Assembly (NCBI RefSeq): GCF_019263585.2
Contig: NZ_JADQDF010000001.1
Location: forward strand, 5,342,501 to 5,406,500
Source of the DNA: Pseudonocardia oceani
GTDB lineage: Bacteria; Actinomycetota; Actinomycetes; Mycobacteriales; Pseudonocardiaceae
DNA length: 64,000 nt
Reading direction: 5' to 3'
Part shown: piece after piece, positions 31,995 to 39,696 of the stretch
Position numbering within the stretch: the first letter of the stretch is position 1
Layout of the letters: every line of letters starts with the position of its first letter
Program-made: the position numbers and the translations under genes
The notes under the pieces: generated by a model
The model's database searches: none
The model's input: the letters and a program-made list of their open reading frames with translations, nothing else
Told to the model about the DNA's origin: nothing

Positions 31995-32013
31995 GTGACA
32001 TGCATGATGCCAC
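31995..32013. promoter_or_regulatory. Operator-like palindrome in the divergent control region
   Basis: GTGACAT-GCATG-ATGCCAC is an inverted repeat with six of seven matched arm positions. It lies between the divergent genes starting at 31932 (minus) and 32090 (plus). It is a good candidate for binding by the plus-strand HTH protein. The rest of the 31,933-32,089 gap shows no gene. Confidence 0.4.
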
Positions 32014-32089
32014 ATGGAGGAGGCCACATCAACGCCCCCCGAACTCGGAACATGCTGTTGGCCGACGCCCGTGGCCTACGCTCTGTCCC

Positions 32090-32317
32090 ATGGAGTCGAC
32101 GCCAGAAGCGCAGCTCAGGGCTGCCACCGGCCGGCGCAAGCGCCTCGTGAAGCAGGCCGAGGCTGCTCGCCTGGCGGAGCGCGCGGCGATCCTCGCGGCG
32201 CTCGAAGACGGAATGCGACAGGTCGACGTTGTCGGCATCACCGGCTACACGCGCGAGCATGTCCGGCGCCTCGCCGATGCGGAGCGCGAGGAACGCGGCT
32301 CGGTCGATCACGACTGA
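32090..32317 (+). CDS. Small HTH protein, divergent from the replication genes
   Basis: The 75-residue protein starts MESTPEAQLRAATGRRKRLV. A basic helix (KQAEAARLAERAAILAALEDG) is followed by an HTH: MRQVDVVGITGYTREHVRRLADAE. This is the form of small regulators in actinobacterial phages and integrative elements. It is one of two plus-strand genes inside the minus-strand operon and ends just before a perfect hairpin. It may repress the replication block or itself through the palindrome upstream. Confidence 0.65.
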   Translation: MESTPEAQLRAATGRRKRLVKQAEAARLAERAAILAALEDGMRQVDVVGITGYTREHVRRLADAEREERGSVDHD

Positions 32318-32366
32318 CGTCCTCTCGGGGATCTCCTGCCGCTGGGGAGCGGGCAGGGGGATGGCC

Positions 32367-32405
32367 ACCAGCGGCCCGCGGTTCGGCAACACGCGGGCCG
32401 CTGGT
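32367..32405. terminator. Perfect 14-bp stem hairpin, 11-nt loop
   Basis: ACCAGCGGCCCGCG (32367-32380) and CGCGGGCCGCTGGT (32392-32405) are exact reverse complements with an 11-nt loop. It lies between the convergent ends of the plus HTH gene (32317) and the minus gene ending at 32412, so it is likely a bidirectional terminator. Confidence 0.65.
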
Positions 32406-32411
32406 GTGTTC

Positions 32412-32693
32412 TCAGGGCTGCGACTGCGGCGACTGCCAGCCGAACAGCGTCTTGAACGCCTCGACGACCCGCGCGTTCGCCGACTGGATCGCGTCCTCGC
32501 CGTCCTCGTGGCGGTCGCTCTCCCAGACGATCTCCTTGTCGACGATCACCTGACCGAGCCAGCCGTCCTTCGTCTGCACGGCCTGGGTGACGACCAGCCC
32601 TGACGGGGGCTTGGGCGCCTTCGCGCCGGTGTCCGGGGTGATGGTGAAGCCGTAGTTCGAGCCGGTCAGAGAGCCGTAGGTCGTGGTGCTCAT
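32412..32693 (-). CDS. Hypothetical phage protein
   Basis: The 93-residue product starts MSTTTYGSLTGSNYGFTITP. The compact domain has LVVTQAVQTKDGWLGQVIVDKEIVWES and ends in a helix ARVVEAFKTLFGW. It lies just after SSB and before the terminator hairpin, in the recombination block. It may be an SSB-neighbour accessory protein; I do not recognise the family. Confidence 0.6.
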   Translation of the reverse strand: MSTTTYGSLTGSNYGFTITPDTGAKAPKPPSGLVVTQAVQTKDGWLGQVIVDKEIVWESDRHEDGEDAIQSANARVVEAFKTLFGWQSPQSQP

Positions 32694-32731
32694 GGAGGTA
32701 CCTCTCGTTGGGGGCGGTTCGGGATGCGGGA

Positions 32732-33202
32732 TCAGAACGGGATCTCGGAGTCGTCGGTCGCTGCACCTGTCGGCGCGGAGCTCCACGGGTCGACCTCGTC
32801 GCCAGCTGCTCGGGGCGTAGCAGCAGCGCCGTCGCGCGACACCTTCGCGACCTTCGCCGTGGCGCGAGACAGGCTCGGCCCGATGGCGAAGATGTTCATC
32901 TCCACCGAGGTGCCTTTACCGCTGCCGTCCTTGCGGTCGTACTCACGGAGTGAAAGCTCGCCAGAGACGATCACCTCGTCGCCCTTGGACAGGCTCTCGG
33001 CGCAGTTCTCTGCGAGCTGCTCCCAGGCGGAGGCACGGACGAACATGGAGCCGACGTCTTCCCACTCGCCGCTGCCCTGGTTCTTGCGGCGCTTGTTGAA
33101 GACCAGGGGCACCGAGCAGACCGCTTTGCCAGCCGAAGTGAATCTGAGTTCAGGCGCGTCCCACAGACGAGCGACCTCGCCTTGGACCTTGGGGAGTGAC
33201 AT
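32732..33202 (-). CDS. ssb: Single-stranded DNA-binding protein
   Basis: The 156-residue protein starts MSLPKVQGEVARLWDAPELR. The OB-fold spans residues 1-110: AVCSVPLVFNKRRKN, VRASAWEQLAENCAESLSKG, DEVIVSGELSLREY, all standard SSB segments. A linker of about 35 residues leads to the acidic tip DDSEIPF, which SSBs use to recruit partners. It works with RecT and YqaJ as the phage recombination set. Its ATG overlaps the stop of the HNH gene (TGATG). Confidence 0.9.
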   Translation of the reverse strand: MSLPKVQGEVARLWDAPELRFTSAGKAVCSVPLVFNKRRKNQGSGEWEDVGSMFVRASAWEQLAENCAESLSKGDEVIVSGELSLREYDRKDGSGKGTSVEMNIFAIGPSLSRATAKVAKVSRDGAAATPRAAGDEVDPWSSAPTGAATDDSEIPF

Positions 33203-33813
33203 CAGGCTGCCTTTCGTACGTGCTTGCGTGCGAGGCGGTGGGGTTGCCGGTCGCGGATGCGAGCGCACTCGATGCACTTGCGGGTGTTGGGCCTGCTCGG
33301 CGGGCGGTAGGTGTTCTCCGGCGTGTAGGGGTGCCCGTAGGGACACTCCTTCTTGAGCGCGTTGAAGGTGGAGATCCCCATGCCGCGTCGGTTGTTCTCG
33401 GCGGTCGTGACCGGCTCCAGGTGGCTCGGGTTGACGCACATCCGGTTCCTGCACAGGTGGTCGATGACCAGGCCGGCCGGAATTGGGCCGCGGTGGATCT
33501 CCCAGCTGTACCGATGAGCGATCCAGCGAAGGCTGCGCGACGGCCGGAAGCTGCCGTAACCGTTCTTCCCGGGCTCGAGACGCCACAACCAGCAGGGCCC
33601 GCGGTGCCGGAACGTGCTGGGTGTCGGACCGTCCTTGTCGATCAACCTCTCGAACCGTTCAGACATCGAGAGCGGCACGGAGCCGCCGTACGGATCGCCG
33701 TGGCGCATCAGGGCCTGGTAGTGCCGATTGCACAGCCCCTTTGCTGATCGCGGAGCGGTGCACCCGCCGAGAGAGCAGGGCGGTGCAGTTGCCGAGTTTC
33801 GTTTCCGCCGCAC
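33202..33813 (-). CDS. HNH endonuclease between RecT and SSB
   Basis: The 203-residue protein starts at GTG (VRRKRNSATAPPCSLGGCTA) with GGAGG upstream. After an N-terminal Cys/His module (CSLGGCTAPRSAKGLCNRHYQ) comes an HNH_3-like core: CWLWRLEPGKNGYGSF, HRYSWEIHRGPIPAGLVIDH, CVNPSHLEPVTTAENNRRG. The C-terminus has a further Cys module (CPYGHPYTPENT...CIECARIRD). It is paralogous to the gene at 34685-35245. It fits between RecT and SSB with a TAG and TGATG junction. Confidence 0.85.
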   Translation of the reverse strand: MRRKRNSATAPPCSLGGCTAPRSAKGLCNRHYQALMRHGDPYGGSVPLSMSERFERLIDKDGPTPSTFRHRGPCWLWRLEPGKNGYGSFRPSRSLRWIAHRYSWEIHRGPIPAGLVIDHLCRNRMCVNPSHLEPVTTAENNRRGMGISTFNALKKECPYGHPYTPENTYRPPSRPNTRKCIECARIRDRQPHRLARKHVRKAA

Positions 33814-33815
33814 GC

Positions 33816-34688
33816 CTACTGCCCTCCCTCGAGCTCCGTGACCTCGTCAGAGCGGTCGCCGACGAGCTCGGCGTCGAGTACTGCGTCGACCGGCAGGTGT
33901 GACACGTCCTGCACGGCCAGCTCGCCGGGCACCCGCGGGGTGTCCATGCCGGCAGGCTCGGCCGCGACGTCGCGCACCGCGCGCAGCTGCTCGCGCATGT
34001 ACTCGGCGGAGGTCGGCACCCACTTCGCGAGCTGGCGCACCGCGGACTTGAGCCACATCGCCGGCTCGCTCGTGGTCCAGGGGCTGTACTGGGAGTCGGC
34101 GCCCTGCGAGGTGGCCTTGATCCGCTGGATGGCGGCGCGGTTGAGGACGACAACCTTCGAGGTGGCGCCGTCCTTCATCCGCGCGAAGGCGTAGACGAGG
34201 CGCAGGTTGCCGCGGTCGTCGGCGTCCCAGTCGATCTCGTGGGTGGGGATCTCGTCCTGCCCCGGGCGGAACCGGAACGTGTCGTGCTCGTAGACGCACT
34301 CGGCGACGACGGAGGAGATGGCGCCGGCCCGGTACATGAGCTCAATGAGGCCCTGGTAGCCGACGATCCCGAGGATCTCCAGCTGACCCTTCACCTTGCG
34401 CGGGGTCAGGTAGAACTGCTCGGTGCCGGGCTCGAGGCCCAGGCGCGCGGCGTCGAGGAGCGCGGCGAGGAACACGCCGGGGTTGTTGCCGGCGGCGATC
34501 TCCAGCTCGAACCGGCCCCCCTGCTTGCGGCCCTTCTTGAGCGCGCCCTGCGCGAGGCGGATCCACTGCTCGGGCTTGATGTGGGAAGGGAGCACGGCCT
34601 GGAAGTCGCTGCCGTACTGCTTGACCATGGCGGCGGGTCCGGTGTCGCGCTTGGCTACGGCGTTGGTGATCGTTTCAGCACTCATCAT
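33816..34688 (-). CDS. recT: RecT-family single-strand annealing protein
   Basis: The 290-residue protein starts MMSAETITNAVAKRDTGPAA. RecT segments include LPSHIKPEQWIRLAQGALKK, NNPGVFLAALLDAARLGLEP, FYLTPRKVKGQLEILGIVGY, GLIELMYRAGAISSVVAECV and MWLKSAVRQLAKWVPTS. It anneals strands processed by the YqaJ-type exonuclease encoded upstream. The start overlaps the HNH stop (ATGATGA), so either of two adjacent ATG codons could be used. Confidence 0.93.
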   Translation of the reverse strand: MMSAETITNAVAKRDTGPAAMVKQYGSDFQAVLPSHIKPEQWIRLAQGALKKGRKQGGRFELEIAAGNNPGVFLAALLDAARLGLEPGTEQFYLTPRKVKGQLEILGIVGYQGLIELMYRAGAISSVVAECVYEHDTFRFRPGQDEIPTHEIDWDADDRGNLRLVYAFARMKDGATSKVVVLNRAAIQRIKATSQGADSQYSPWTTSEPAMWLKSAVRQLAKWVPTSAEYMREQLRAVRDVAAEPAGMDTPRVPGELAVQDVSHLPVDAVLDAELVGDRSDEVTELEGGQ

Positions 34689-35245
34689 GCGCTCCTAGAG
34701 AGTCGGTATCGACGGCCCGCTTCGCGCTGACAGCTCCTGCAGGTCCGGCGGCCGTTGTGAACGGAGGTGTTCTCCGGGCTGTACGCATGCCCCTGCGGGC
34801 AGCACGTCTTCGCGGAGTTGAGCTGGCCGACGCGTCCGCGTCGGATGTTCTCGACGGCCGTGACCGCTTCGAGGTGGCGCGGGTTCACGCAGCGCCGGTG
34901 GGAACAGGTCGGTCCGCCGGGACAGGCGTGGTCCTCGCTGTGACAGGTGTGGTCAGGAACGAGATCGCTCGACAACTCGCCGTGCTCGATTCCGTACGCA
35001 ACCCGGTGAGCCTTCTGAACGCTCCTGCTGGACCAATGGAAGACGCCGTAGCCGTCCTTGTTGACGTAGCCACGCCAAGGCCAGCAGGCATCGGTCCCTG
35101 CGCTGGAGTCGACGTACGACTGGAAACGCTGAACAGGTGTTAGTCGGCGAATCGCCCCGGATCGCAGGGCGGCGCTGTAGTGGATCCAGCACATGCCGCG
35201 CCGACGACGTCCGGGTCGGCAGGCAGGGCCACACGCCTCGGTCAT
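34685..35245 (-). CDS. HNH endonuclease between YqaJ nuclease and RecT
   Basis: The 186-residue protein starts MTEACGPACRPGRRRRGMCW. N-terminal Cys/His module, then CWPWRGYVNKDGYGVFHWSS, AHRVAYGIEHGELSSDLVPD, CVNPRHLEAVTAVENIRRGR, and the C-terminal module CPQGHAYSPENTSVHNGRRT. It is clearly related to the HNH gene at 33202-33813 (same modules, same order), with a small insertion of Cys/His residues around HSEDHACPGG. Both junctions are four-base overlaps, so it sits seamlessly in the operon. Confidence 0.85.
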   Translation of the reverse strand: MTEACGPACRPGRRRRGMCWIHYSAALRSGAIRRLTPVQRFQSYVDSSAGTDACWPWRGYVNKDGYGVFHWSSRSVQKAHRVAYGIEHGELSSDLVPDHTCHSEDHACPGGPTCSHRRCVNPRHLEAVTAVENIRRGRVGQLNSAKTCCPQGHAYSPENTSVHNGRRTCRSCQREAGRRYRLSRSA

Positions 35246-36129
35246 GCAGCTTCTCCGATGCTGGTGACGGCCTTGCAGGGCCGCAGGAAGGGCGGGTTGG
35301 TGCCACGGCCGGGGACGCGCATGGCGATCCGCTCGCCCCCCGAGGTGGCGTAGCGGGCGGTGCCCATGGCGTCGAGGAGCCGGCTGGTGCGCAGCTGCTT
35401 GTCGGCCTTGGCGGCGTCGAAGGTGGCGCAGGCGCGGCGCCAGGCCTGGACGGTCTCGGCGTCGACCTCGCGCTCGTCGCCGTCGATGTCGGGGTGCAGC
35501 TCGCGCACGACCTGGAAGGTGGCGTAGCTGTCGTCGATGGCCGGCCGGTTCCCGGCGGCGACGTCGGCGAGGAACACCGCGGCGGCGCCCCGCATGACCG
35601 CGGCCTCCTCCGCGGCGTACTCGACGACGTAGGAGCGGAACTCGAGGAACGGCAGCAGCACCGCGACGTGGCAGTGGTCGAGGCCGAGGGTGTCGAGCTG
35701 CCAGATGACCTGCGCCCGGTAGTAGACGGGGATCTCGTCGGTGCCGGCCTCGCCCCAGCCCTCGGTGACGGCGGAGGTCTTGCACTCGAGGAGCTCGAAG
35801 TTGCCATCGGGGTCGATCACCAGCCGGTCAGGGGTGGCGGCCTGAGTGGGGCGCGCGTGGTGCAGCCACGTCCCGGTCGTCTCGACCCGGTAGTCGGGGT
35901 GCTGGTCGGCGAACCAGGCGGCGATCGCGGGCTCGAGGTAGTGGCCGCGGCGGGTGGCGTCGTTGCCGTCGTCGCTGACCATCCCGGTCATGCGGTGGTA
36001 GAGACTGAACCTTGACTCCCAGGGGCTCAACCCCAGGACGGCGGCGATCTTCGAGGCCGACATGACGCGCAGCCACTCGGGGTCGCCGACCTCGATGCGT
36101 GGGACGAGGATCCCGGTCGGTGTGGTCAC
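35242..36129 (-). CDS. YqaJ-family viral recombinase nuclease
   Basis: The 295-residue protein starts at GTG (VTTPTGILVPRIEVGDPEWL). Conserved parts: RVMSASKIAAVLGLSPWESR, RRGHYLEPAIAAWFADQHPD, AATPDRLVIDPDG and ELLECKTSAV (the D...ExK active site), then YYRAQVIWQLDTLGLDHCHV. This is the lambda-exonuclease-type PD-(D/E)xK fold of YqaJ (PF09588). It should resect double-strand ends for RecT, separated here by an HNH gene. Confidence 0.88.
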   Translation of the reverse strand: MTTPTGILVPRIEVGDPEWLRVMSASKIAAVLGLSPWESRFSLYHRMTGMVSDDGNDATRRGHYLEPAIAAWFADQHPDYRVETTGTWLHHARPTQAATPDRLVIDPDGNFELLECKTSAVTEGWGEAGTDEIPVYYRAQVIWQLDTLGLDHCHVAVLLPFLEFRSYVVEYAAEEAAVMRGAAAVFLADVAAGNRPAIDDSYATFQVVRELHPDIDGDEREVDAETVQAWRRACATFDAAKADKQLRTSRLLDAMGTARYATSGGERIAMRVPGRGTNPPFLRPCKAVTSIGEAA

Positions 36130-36287
36130 TGGATCACCTGGTTCTGGTCGGGGGAGCGGGGGAGCTGGTCGAGGTCGTGCTGCTCGAGGGCCTTGAGGAC
36201 GTCACCGATGCGGACGAAGCGGGTGCCGGCGGCGAGCTGGCGGTAGAGCTCGCGCCGCAGTTCGACGAGCGGGGAGTCGGCGTTCAT
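36126..36287 (-). CDS. Small hypothetical protein
   Basis: The 53-residue product starts MNADSPLVELRRELYRQLAA. It is mostly one amphipathic helix followed by a short second helix (IGDVLKALEQHDLDQLPRSP). It is coupled to the LuxR-type gene upstream (ATGA) and to YqaJ downstream (GTGA). Function unknown. Confidence 0.5.
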   Translation of the reverse strand: MNADSPLVELRRELYRQLAAGTRFVRIGDVLKALEQHDLDQLPRSPDQNQVIQ

Positions 36288-36580
36288 CCCGCACGTCCGG
36301 CGACGACGACGCGGCCGTCGCGGTCGAACCCGATGAGCCGGTCCCGGAACGCGATCGCCACCAGGTGCGCCTTGTCCCGTGCACCGACCCGTTCCCGGGC
36401 CCGCTTCACGTAGGTGGAGATGGACGACTCGGTGTGGTGGAGCTCGGTCGCGACCTGGCCGAGGGGGATGCCGGCGGCGATGCGGGCGACGATGAGGAGC
36501 TCGCGGTCGTCGGCCGGGGCGGGCTGGCAGGTGCAGCGGGCGCGGGCCGGGTGGCGGGAGCCGGTGGCGTGGCGGATCAC
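36284..36580 (-). CDS. LuxR/GerE-type HTH protein
   Basis: The 98-residue protein starts at GTG (VIRHATGSRHPARARCTCQP). The C-terminal 65 residues are a GerE-like HTH: RELLIVARIAAGIPLGQVATELHHTESSISTYVKRARERVGARDKAHLVAIAF. There is no receiver or ligand domain. It shares GARDKAHLVAIAF with GARDRAHAVALGY in the larger LuxR-type protein at 39866-40435. The two flank the methyltransferase-helicase block and may control the same genes. Confidence 0.75.
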   Translation of the reverse strand: MIRHATGSRHPARARCTCQPAPADDRELLIVARIAAGIPLGQVATELHHTESSISTYVKRARERVGARDKAHLVAIAFRDRLIGFDRDGRVVVAGRAG

Positions 36581-37023
36581 GACGCGACCTGCCCGGCATG
36601 CCAGGTGGACGGCTCGGGGGTGAACCCGGCGGGCCGCCACCGCGGACCGTCCACCTGCACCACCGGCGCGGGCGCGGGCGCGGCTCGTCGGGGGCCGCGG
36701 CGGATGGTGCGACCGCCCGACCTCGCACCGGGCTGCCGGTCCCTGCGGGTGGCGTCGCGGTCGGCGTTGCACGCCCGGCACCTGCGGCCCCCGTTGCCGG
36801 TGTGGAGGATGTTGTCGCCGACCATGGGGTGGAGGCTTTTGCCGCAGATGTCGCGGCGTTGCCGGATCGGCGGGCCGGCCTTCTCCCGGCACTCGGTCGA
36901 GCAGAACTTCTGCCGGCTGTACTGGGTGGTGGTCTGGTCGGCGCCGCGGTGGAACAGGGCGTCGCAGTCGGGGTTCTGGCAGGGCTTGGGGGGCAGTTCG
37001 ATGCGCTTCCCGCCGCGGGGCAT
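36577..37023 (-). CDS. Multi-zinc-ribbon hypothetical protein
   Basis: The 148-residue protein starts MPRGGKRIELPPKPCQNPDC. Cys motifs are CQNPDC (15-20), FCSTEC (about 41-46), ICGKSLHP and CRACNADRDATRRD, similar to the Cys modules of the HNH proteins in this prophage but without a visible HNH core. The C-terminal 60 residues are Pro/Ala/Arg-rich. It might be a DNA-binding relic or partner of an HNH protein. Its ATG overlaps the stop upstream (TGATG). Confidence 0.55.
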   Translation of the reverse strand: MPRGGKRIELPPKPCQNPDCDALFHRGADQTTTQYSRQKFCSTECREKAGPPIRQRRDICGKSLHPMVGDNILHTGNGGRRCRACNADRDATRRDRQPGARSGGRTIRRGPRRAAPAPAPVVQVDGPRWRPAGFTPEPSTWHAGQVAS

Positions 37024-37421
37024 CAGCGCTCACCTCCGGTGGTGTGCTGGTCGAGCCATGTGTCGAGGTCGTCGTGGCGCAGGAGCCAGTCGGTGAGCTC
37101 GTCGCGCAGGGTGGCGACCTGGTCGCGGTCGAGGACGACGGTGTCCTCCGGTTCGCCGGCCTCGACCATCGCGAGGCCTTGCTCGGCGCGTAGCGACACC
37201 CGCAGGAACGGCCAGACGCCGTCGTTCTCGCAGTCCGGGTCGAGCTCGCCGTCGACGTCGCGACCGTCCCGGGTGATGAACCCGGGGATGTAGGCGAGAT
37301 CGAGAGTGCCGCCGCGGGGGTCGTCGACGGTGGGGAGGACGTGGGATTGGCGGTAGATGAGCGGGGCGGGGTAGTCGTCGCCGTCGTCGCCGAACAGGCC
37401 GAAGCTGCAGTAGATGCTCAC
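37023..37421 (-). CDS. Acidic hypothetical protein
   Basis: The 132-residue protein starts at GTG (VSIYCSFGLFGDDGDDYPAP), overlapping the methyltransferase stop (GTGA). It is strongly acidic (ENDGVWPFLRVSLRAEQGLA, VVLDRDQVATLRDELTDWLL, DDLDTWLDQH). Similar acidic proteins of about this size with FGLFGDDG-type starts occur in actinophages. Acidic small phage proteins can be DNA mimics that block host nucleases; for this one that is speculation. Confidence 0.55.
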   Translation of the reverse strand: MSIYCSFGLFGDDGDDYPAPLIYRQSHVLPTVDDPRGGTLDLAYIPGFITRDGRDVDGELDPDCENDGVWPFLRVSLRAEQGLAMVEAGEPEDTVVLDRDQVATLRDELTDWLLRHDDLDTWLDQHTTGGER

Positions 37422-38395
37422 GACGCAGCCGCCGTCACGCCGTCGAGGTCCAGCAGAGCCGGGGTGTCGAGCTCGGTGTCGAGACGGCGCAGGTTGTCGA
37501 CTGCGGTCCGCCAGTAGCTGGGCTTCAGCTCGACGCCGATACCGCGCCGGCCCAGCTTCCGGGCGACGAACACCTCGGAGCCGATCCCGGCGAACGGGGT
37601 CAGGACCGTCTCGCCGGGGTTGGACCACAGCCGGATGCAGCGCTCGATGAAGTCCAGCTGCAGCGGGCAGATGTGCCGCTCGTCGGCGTGCTCCCGCCCG
37701 GCGCGGACGTTGAGGGTGCGGGTCTCCTTGATGTCGAGCCACACCGGCGCCAGCTGCTCCCCGCCGACGTCGCCCCCGTCGGTGCGGTCGAACCAGATCG
37801 GGGAGGCCCACTCGATCCAGTCGTCGTTGGTGACCTCACCGCGGGTGGCGTGGTGCGGAATCGGGACGGCGTTGTCGCCGGGCTTCACGAACTTCAGCAG
37901 GTAGTCGGCCAGGGCGGGGCGGGTGCCGGCGCTGTCCCGGTTCTTCGTCTGGAACGCCAGCGCGTGCGCCTTCGTCCGGATCGACTGGGCCTGCGGGTCC
38001 TTCCACACCGTGACCTCGCCGTGGAACAGCCACCCGGCGCGCTGGAAGGCGCGGATGACGTCGCCGCGGAAGTCGGTGAGGCCGCTGTACCCGTCGACGG
38101 CCTTCTTCGTGGCGACCTGCTGCACGTGCACGCAGGCGACCCGGCCGGGCTTCGTGACGCGCAGCTGCTCGGCGATGACGTAGCCGTAGTGGTCGAGGAA
38201 CTCTCCGCGGGACGCGGAGTTGCCAAGATCCCGGGCGCTGGGCGAGTACGTGTACAGGGAGTCGAACGGCGGGGAGCACACCGACAGGTCGACCGAGTCG
38301 GTGTCGAGCTCGGCGAGGCGGATGCAGGAGTCGCCCAGCAGCAGCGACCACATGTCGCCGTGGGCTTCGTCCTCGAGGTACAGGTCGGTGCTCAT
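37418..38395 (-). CDS. DNA methyltransferase (SPPF type)
   Basis: The 325-residue protein starts MSTDLYLEDEAHGDMWSLLL. Motif IV is SPPF (residues 41-44), as in N4-cytosine and beta-type N6-adenine enzymes. Motif I is near the C-terminus: TVLTPFAGIGSEVFVARKLG, with GIGVELKPSYW as the next strand. So the motif order is the permuted beta class. It would protect phage DNA or mark it. It is coupled to the SNF2-like helicase gene by ATGA. No specificity can be read from the sequence. Confidence 0.85.
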   Translation of the reverse strand: MSTDLYLEDEAHGDMWSLLLGDSCIRLAELDTDSVDLSVCSPPFDSLYTYSPSARDLGNSASRGEFLDHYGYVIAEQLRVTKPGRVACVHVQQVATKKAVDGYSGLTDFRGDVIRAFQRAGWLFHGEVTVWKDPQAQSIRTKAHALAFQTKNRDSAGTRPALADYLLKFVKPGDNAVPIPHHATRGEVTNDDWIEWASPIWFDRTDGGDVGGEQLAPVWLDIKETRTLNVRAGREHADERHICPLQLDFIERCIRLWSNPGETVLTPFAGIGSEVFVARKLGRRGIGVELKPSYWRTAVDNLRRLDTELDTPALLDLDGVTAAAS

Positions 38396-39696
38396 GCGGC
38401 CCTCCGGTGGTGGGTGTTGGCGGCCATCGCGGCGACGAGCTCGCCGGTCATGGCGGCGGCGTCGCGCTCCTTGCGGGCGACATTCGCGGCGATCTGCGAC
38501 TCCAGCTCCGACAGCACGATGTGGGCGCGGACGACGCGGGTCTGGCCGTAGCGGTAGCAGCGGCGGATCGCCTGGTAGTACTGCTCGTACGAGTCCGACA
38601 GCCCGACGAACGCCATGCGTGCGCAGTGCTGCCAGTTCAGTCCCTGCGACGCGATCGCCGGCTTCGTGACCAGGACGTTGATGTGGCCGTCGGCGAACCC
38701 GAGGAGCGCCTCGGCCTTCTCCTCCGGGGACATGGACCCGCCGACGTTGACCGCCCCCGGGATGGCGCGGGTCAGGACGTCGGCCTCGTCGTTGAGGCCG
38801 CACCACAGCAGCCACGGCTCATCGGGTTCGGCGGCGACGAGGTCGACTGCGCGGCCGCATCGGGCGTCGAGGGTGTCGCGCCGCACCTTCGCCCGACCAC
38901 CGACACCACCGAGGTCGGTGGGGAACAGCTGGCCTTCGGCCTCGATCGCGACGGGCAGCAGCTCGGGCACGATCTCCAGGCCGGGCAGGTCGTAGCCGGT
39001 GTCGGGGTAGCCGAGGTCCGACGGGCGGCGCAGCGCCACGGCCCAGGACGCCATCCACGCGAACATGGGGCCGCGGGCGTGGCCCTTGAGCCGCCATCCC
39101 TGGTCGTCGTGGACGAAGTAGGCGGCGAGCATGTTGGCGCGGGTGGCGTGGCCGAGGAACTCGGCCTGGCTGCACAGCTCCTCGGGCTCGTTCGGGGCGG
39201 GTGTGGCGGTGCAGGCGAGGCGGCGGGGGACACCGGCGAAGTGGTCGGTGAGCAGGCGGCGGGTCTTGCCGTCGCTGTTCTTGAGGATCGACGCCTCGTC
39301 GAGGACGACGGCGTCGATGCTGGCCGGGTCGAACTTGGAGACCTGCTCGTAGTTGGTGATCCACACGCCGGGTGGGAGGGCGCCGCCGTCGCGGGTGTAG
39401 CGGGCGTCGACGCCGAGCTTCGCCGCTTCGCGGGCGGTTTGGTGGCAGACGGCGAGGGGGGCGACGATGAGGCTGGTGTCGCCGGAGTGGCGTGCCCATT
39501 CGATCTGCTGGACGGTCTTGCCGAGCCCGGTGTCCTCCCAGAGTGCGGCGCGCCCGGTGCGGACGGCCCAGGCGGTGAGCTCGGCCTGCCAGTCGTGCAG
39601 CATCGGGTGCATCTGGCCGGCTTCGACGTCGGGGCCGGCGTGCTCGACGCGGCGGGCCTTGGCGGCGAGGAACTCGGCGTAGCCGGGGGCGGTCAT
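38392..39696 (-). CDS. SNF2-type superfamily 2 helicase
   Basis: The 434-residue protein starts MTAPGYAEFLAAKARRVEHA. Motif I is EDTGLGKT (54-61), motif Ia IVAPLAVC, motif II DEAS (133-136), motif III TATP (163-166), then the second RecA lobe with NVLVTKPAIASQGLNWQHC and QAIRRCYRYGQT as motifs V and VI. It is a compact SNF2-like ATPase as found in phages beside methyltransferases. It probably moves on double-stranded DNA for methylation, replication or repair. Coupled by ATGA on both sides. Confidence 0.88.
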   Translation of the reverse strand: MTAPGYAEFLAAKARRVEHAGPDVEAGQMHPMLHDWQAELTAWAVRTGRAALWEDTGLGKTVQQIEWARHSGDTSLIVAPLAVCHQTAREAAKLGVDARYTRDGGALPPGVWITNYEQVSKFDPASIDAVVLDEASILKNSDGKTRRLLTDHFAGVPRRLACTATPAPNEPEELCSQAEFLGHATRANMLAAYFVHDDQGWRLKGHARGPMFAWMASWAVALRRPSDLGYPDTGYDLPGLEIVPELLPVAIEAEGQLFPTDLGGVGGRAKVRRDTLDARCGRAVDLVAAEPDEPWLLWCGLNDEADVLTRAIPGAVNVGGSMSPEEKAEALLGFADGHINVLVTKPAIASQGLNWQHCARMAFVGLSDSYEQYYQAIRRCYRYGQTRVVRAHIVLSELESQIAANVARKERDAAAMTGELVAAMAANTHHRRAA

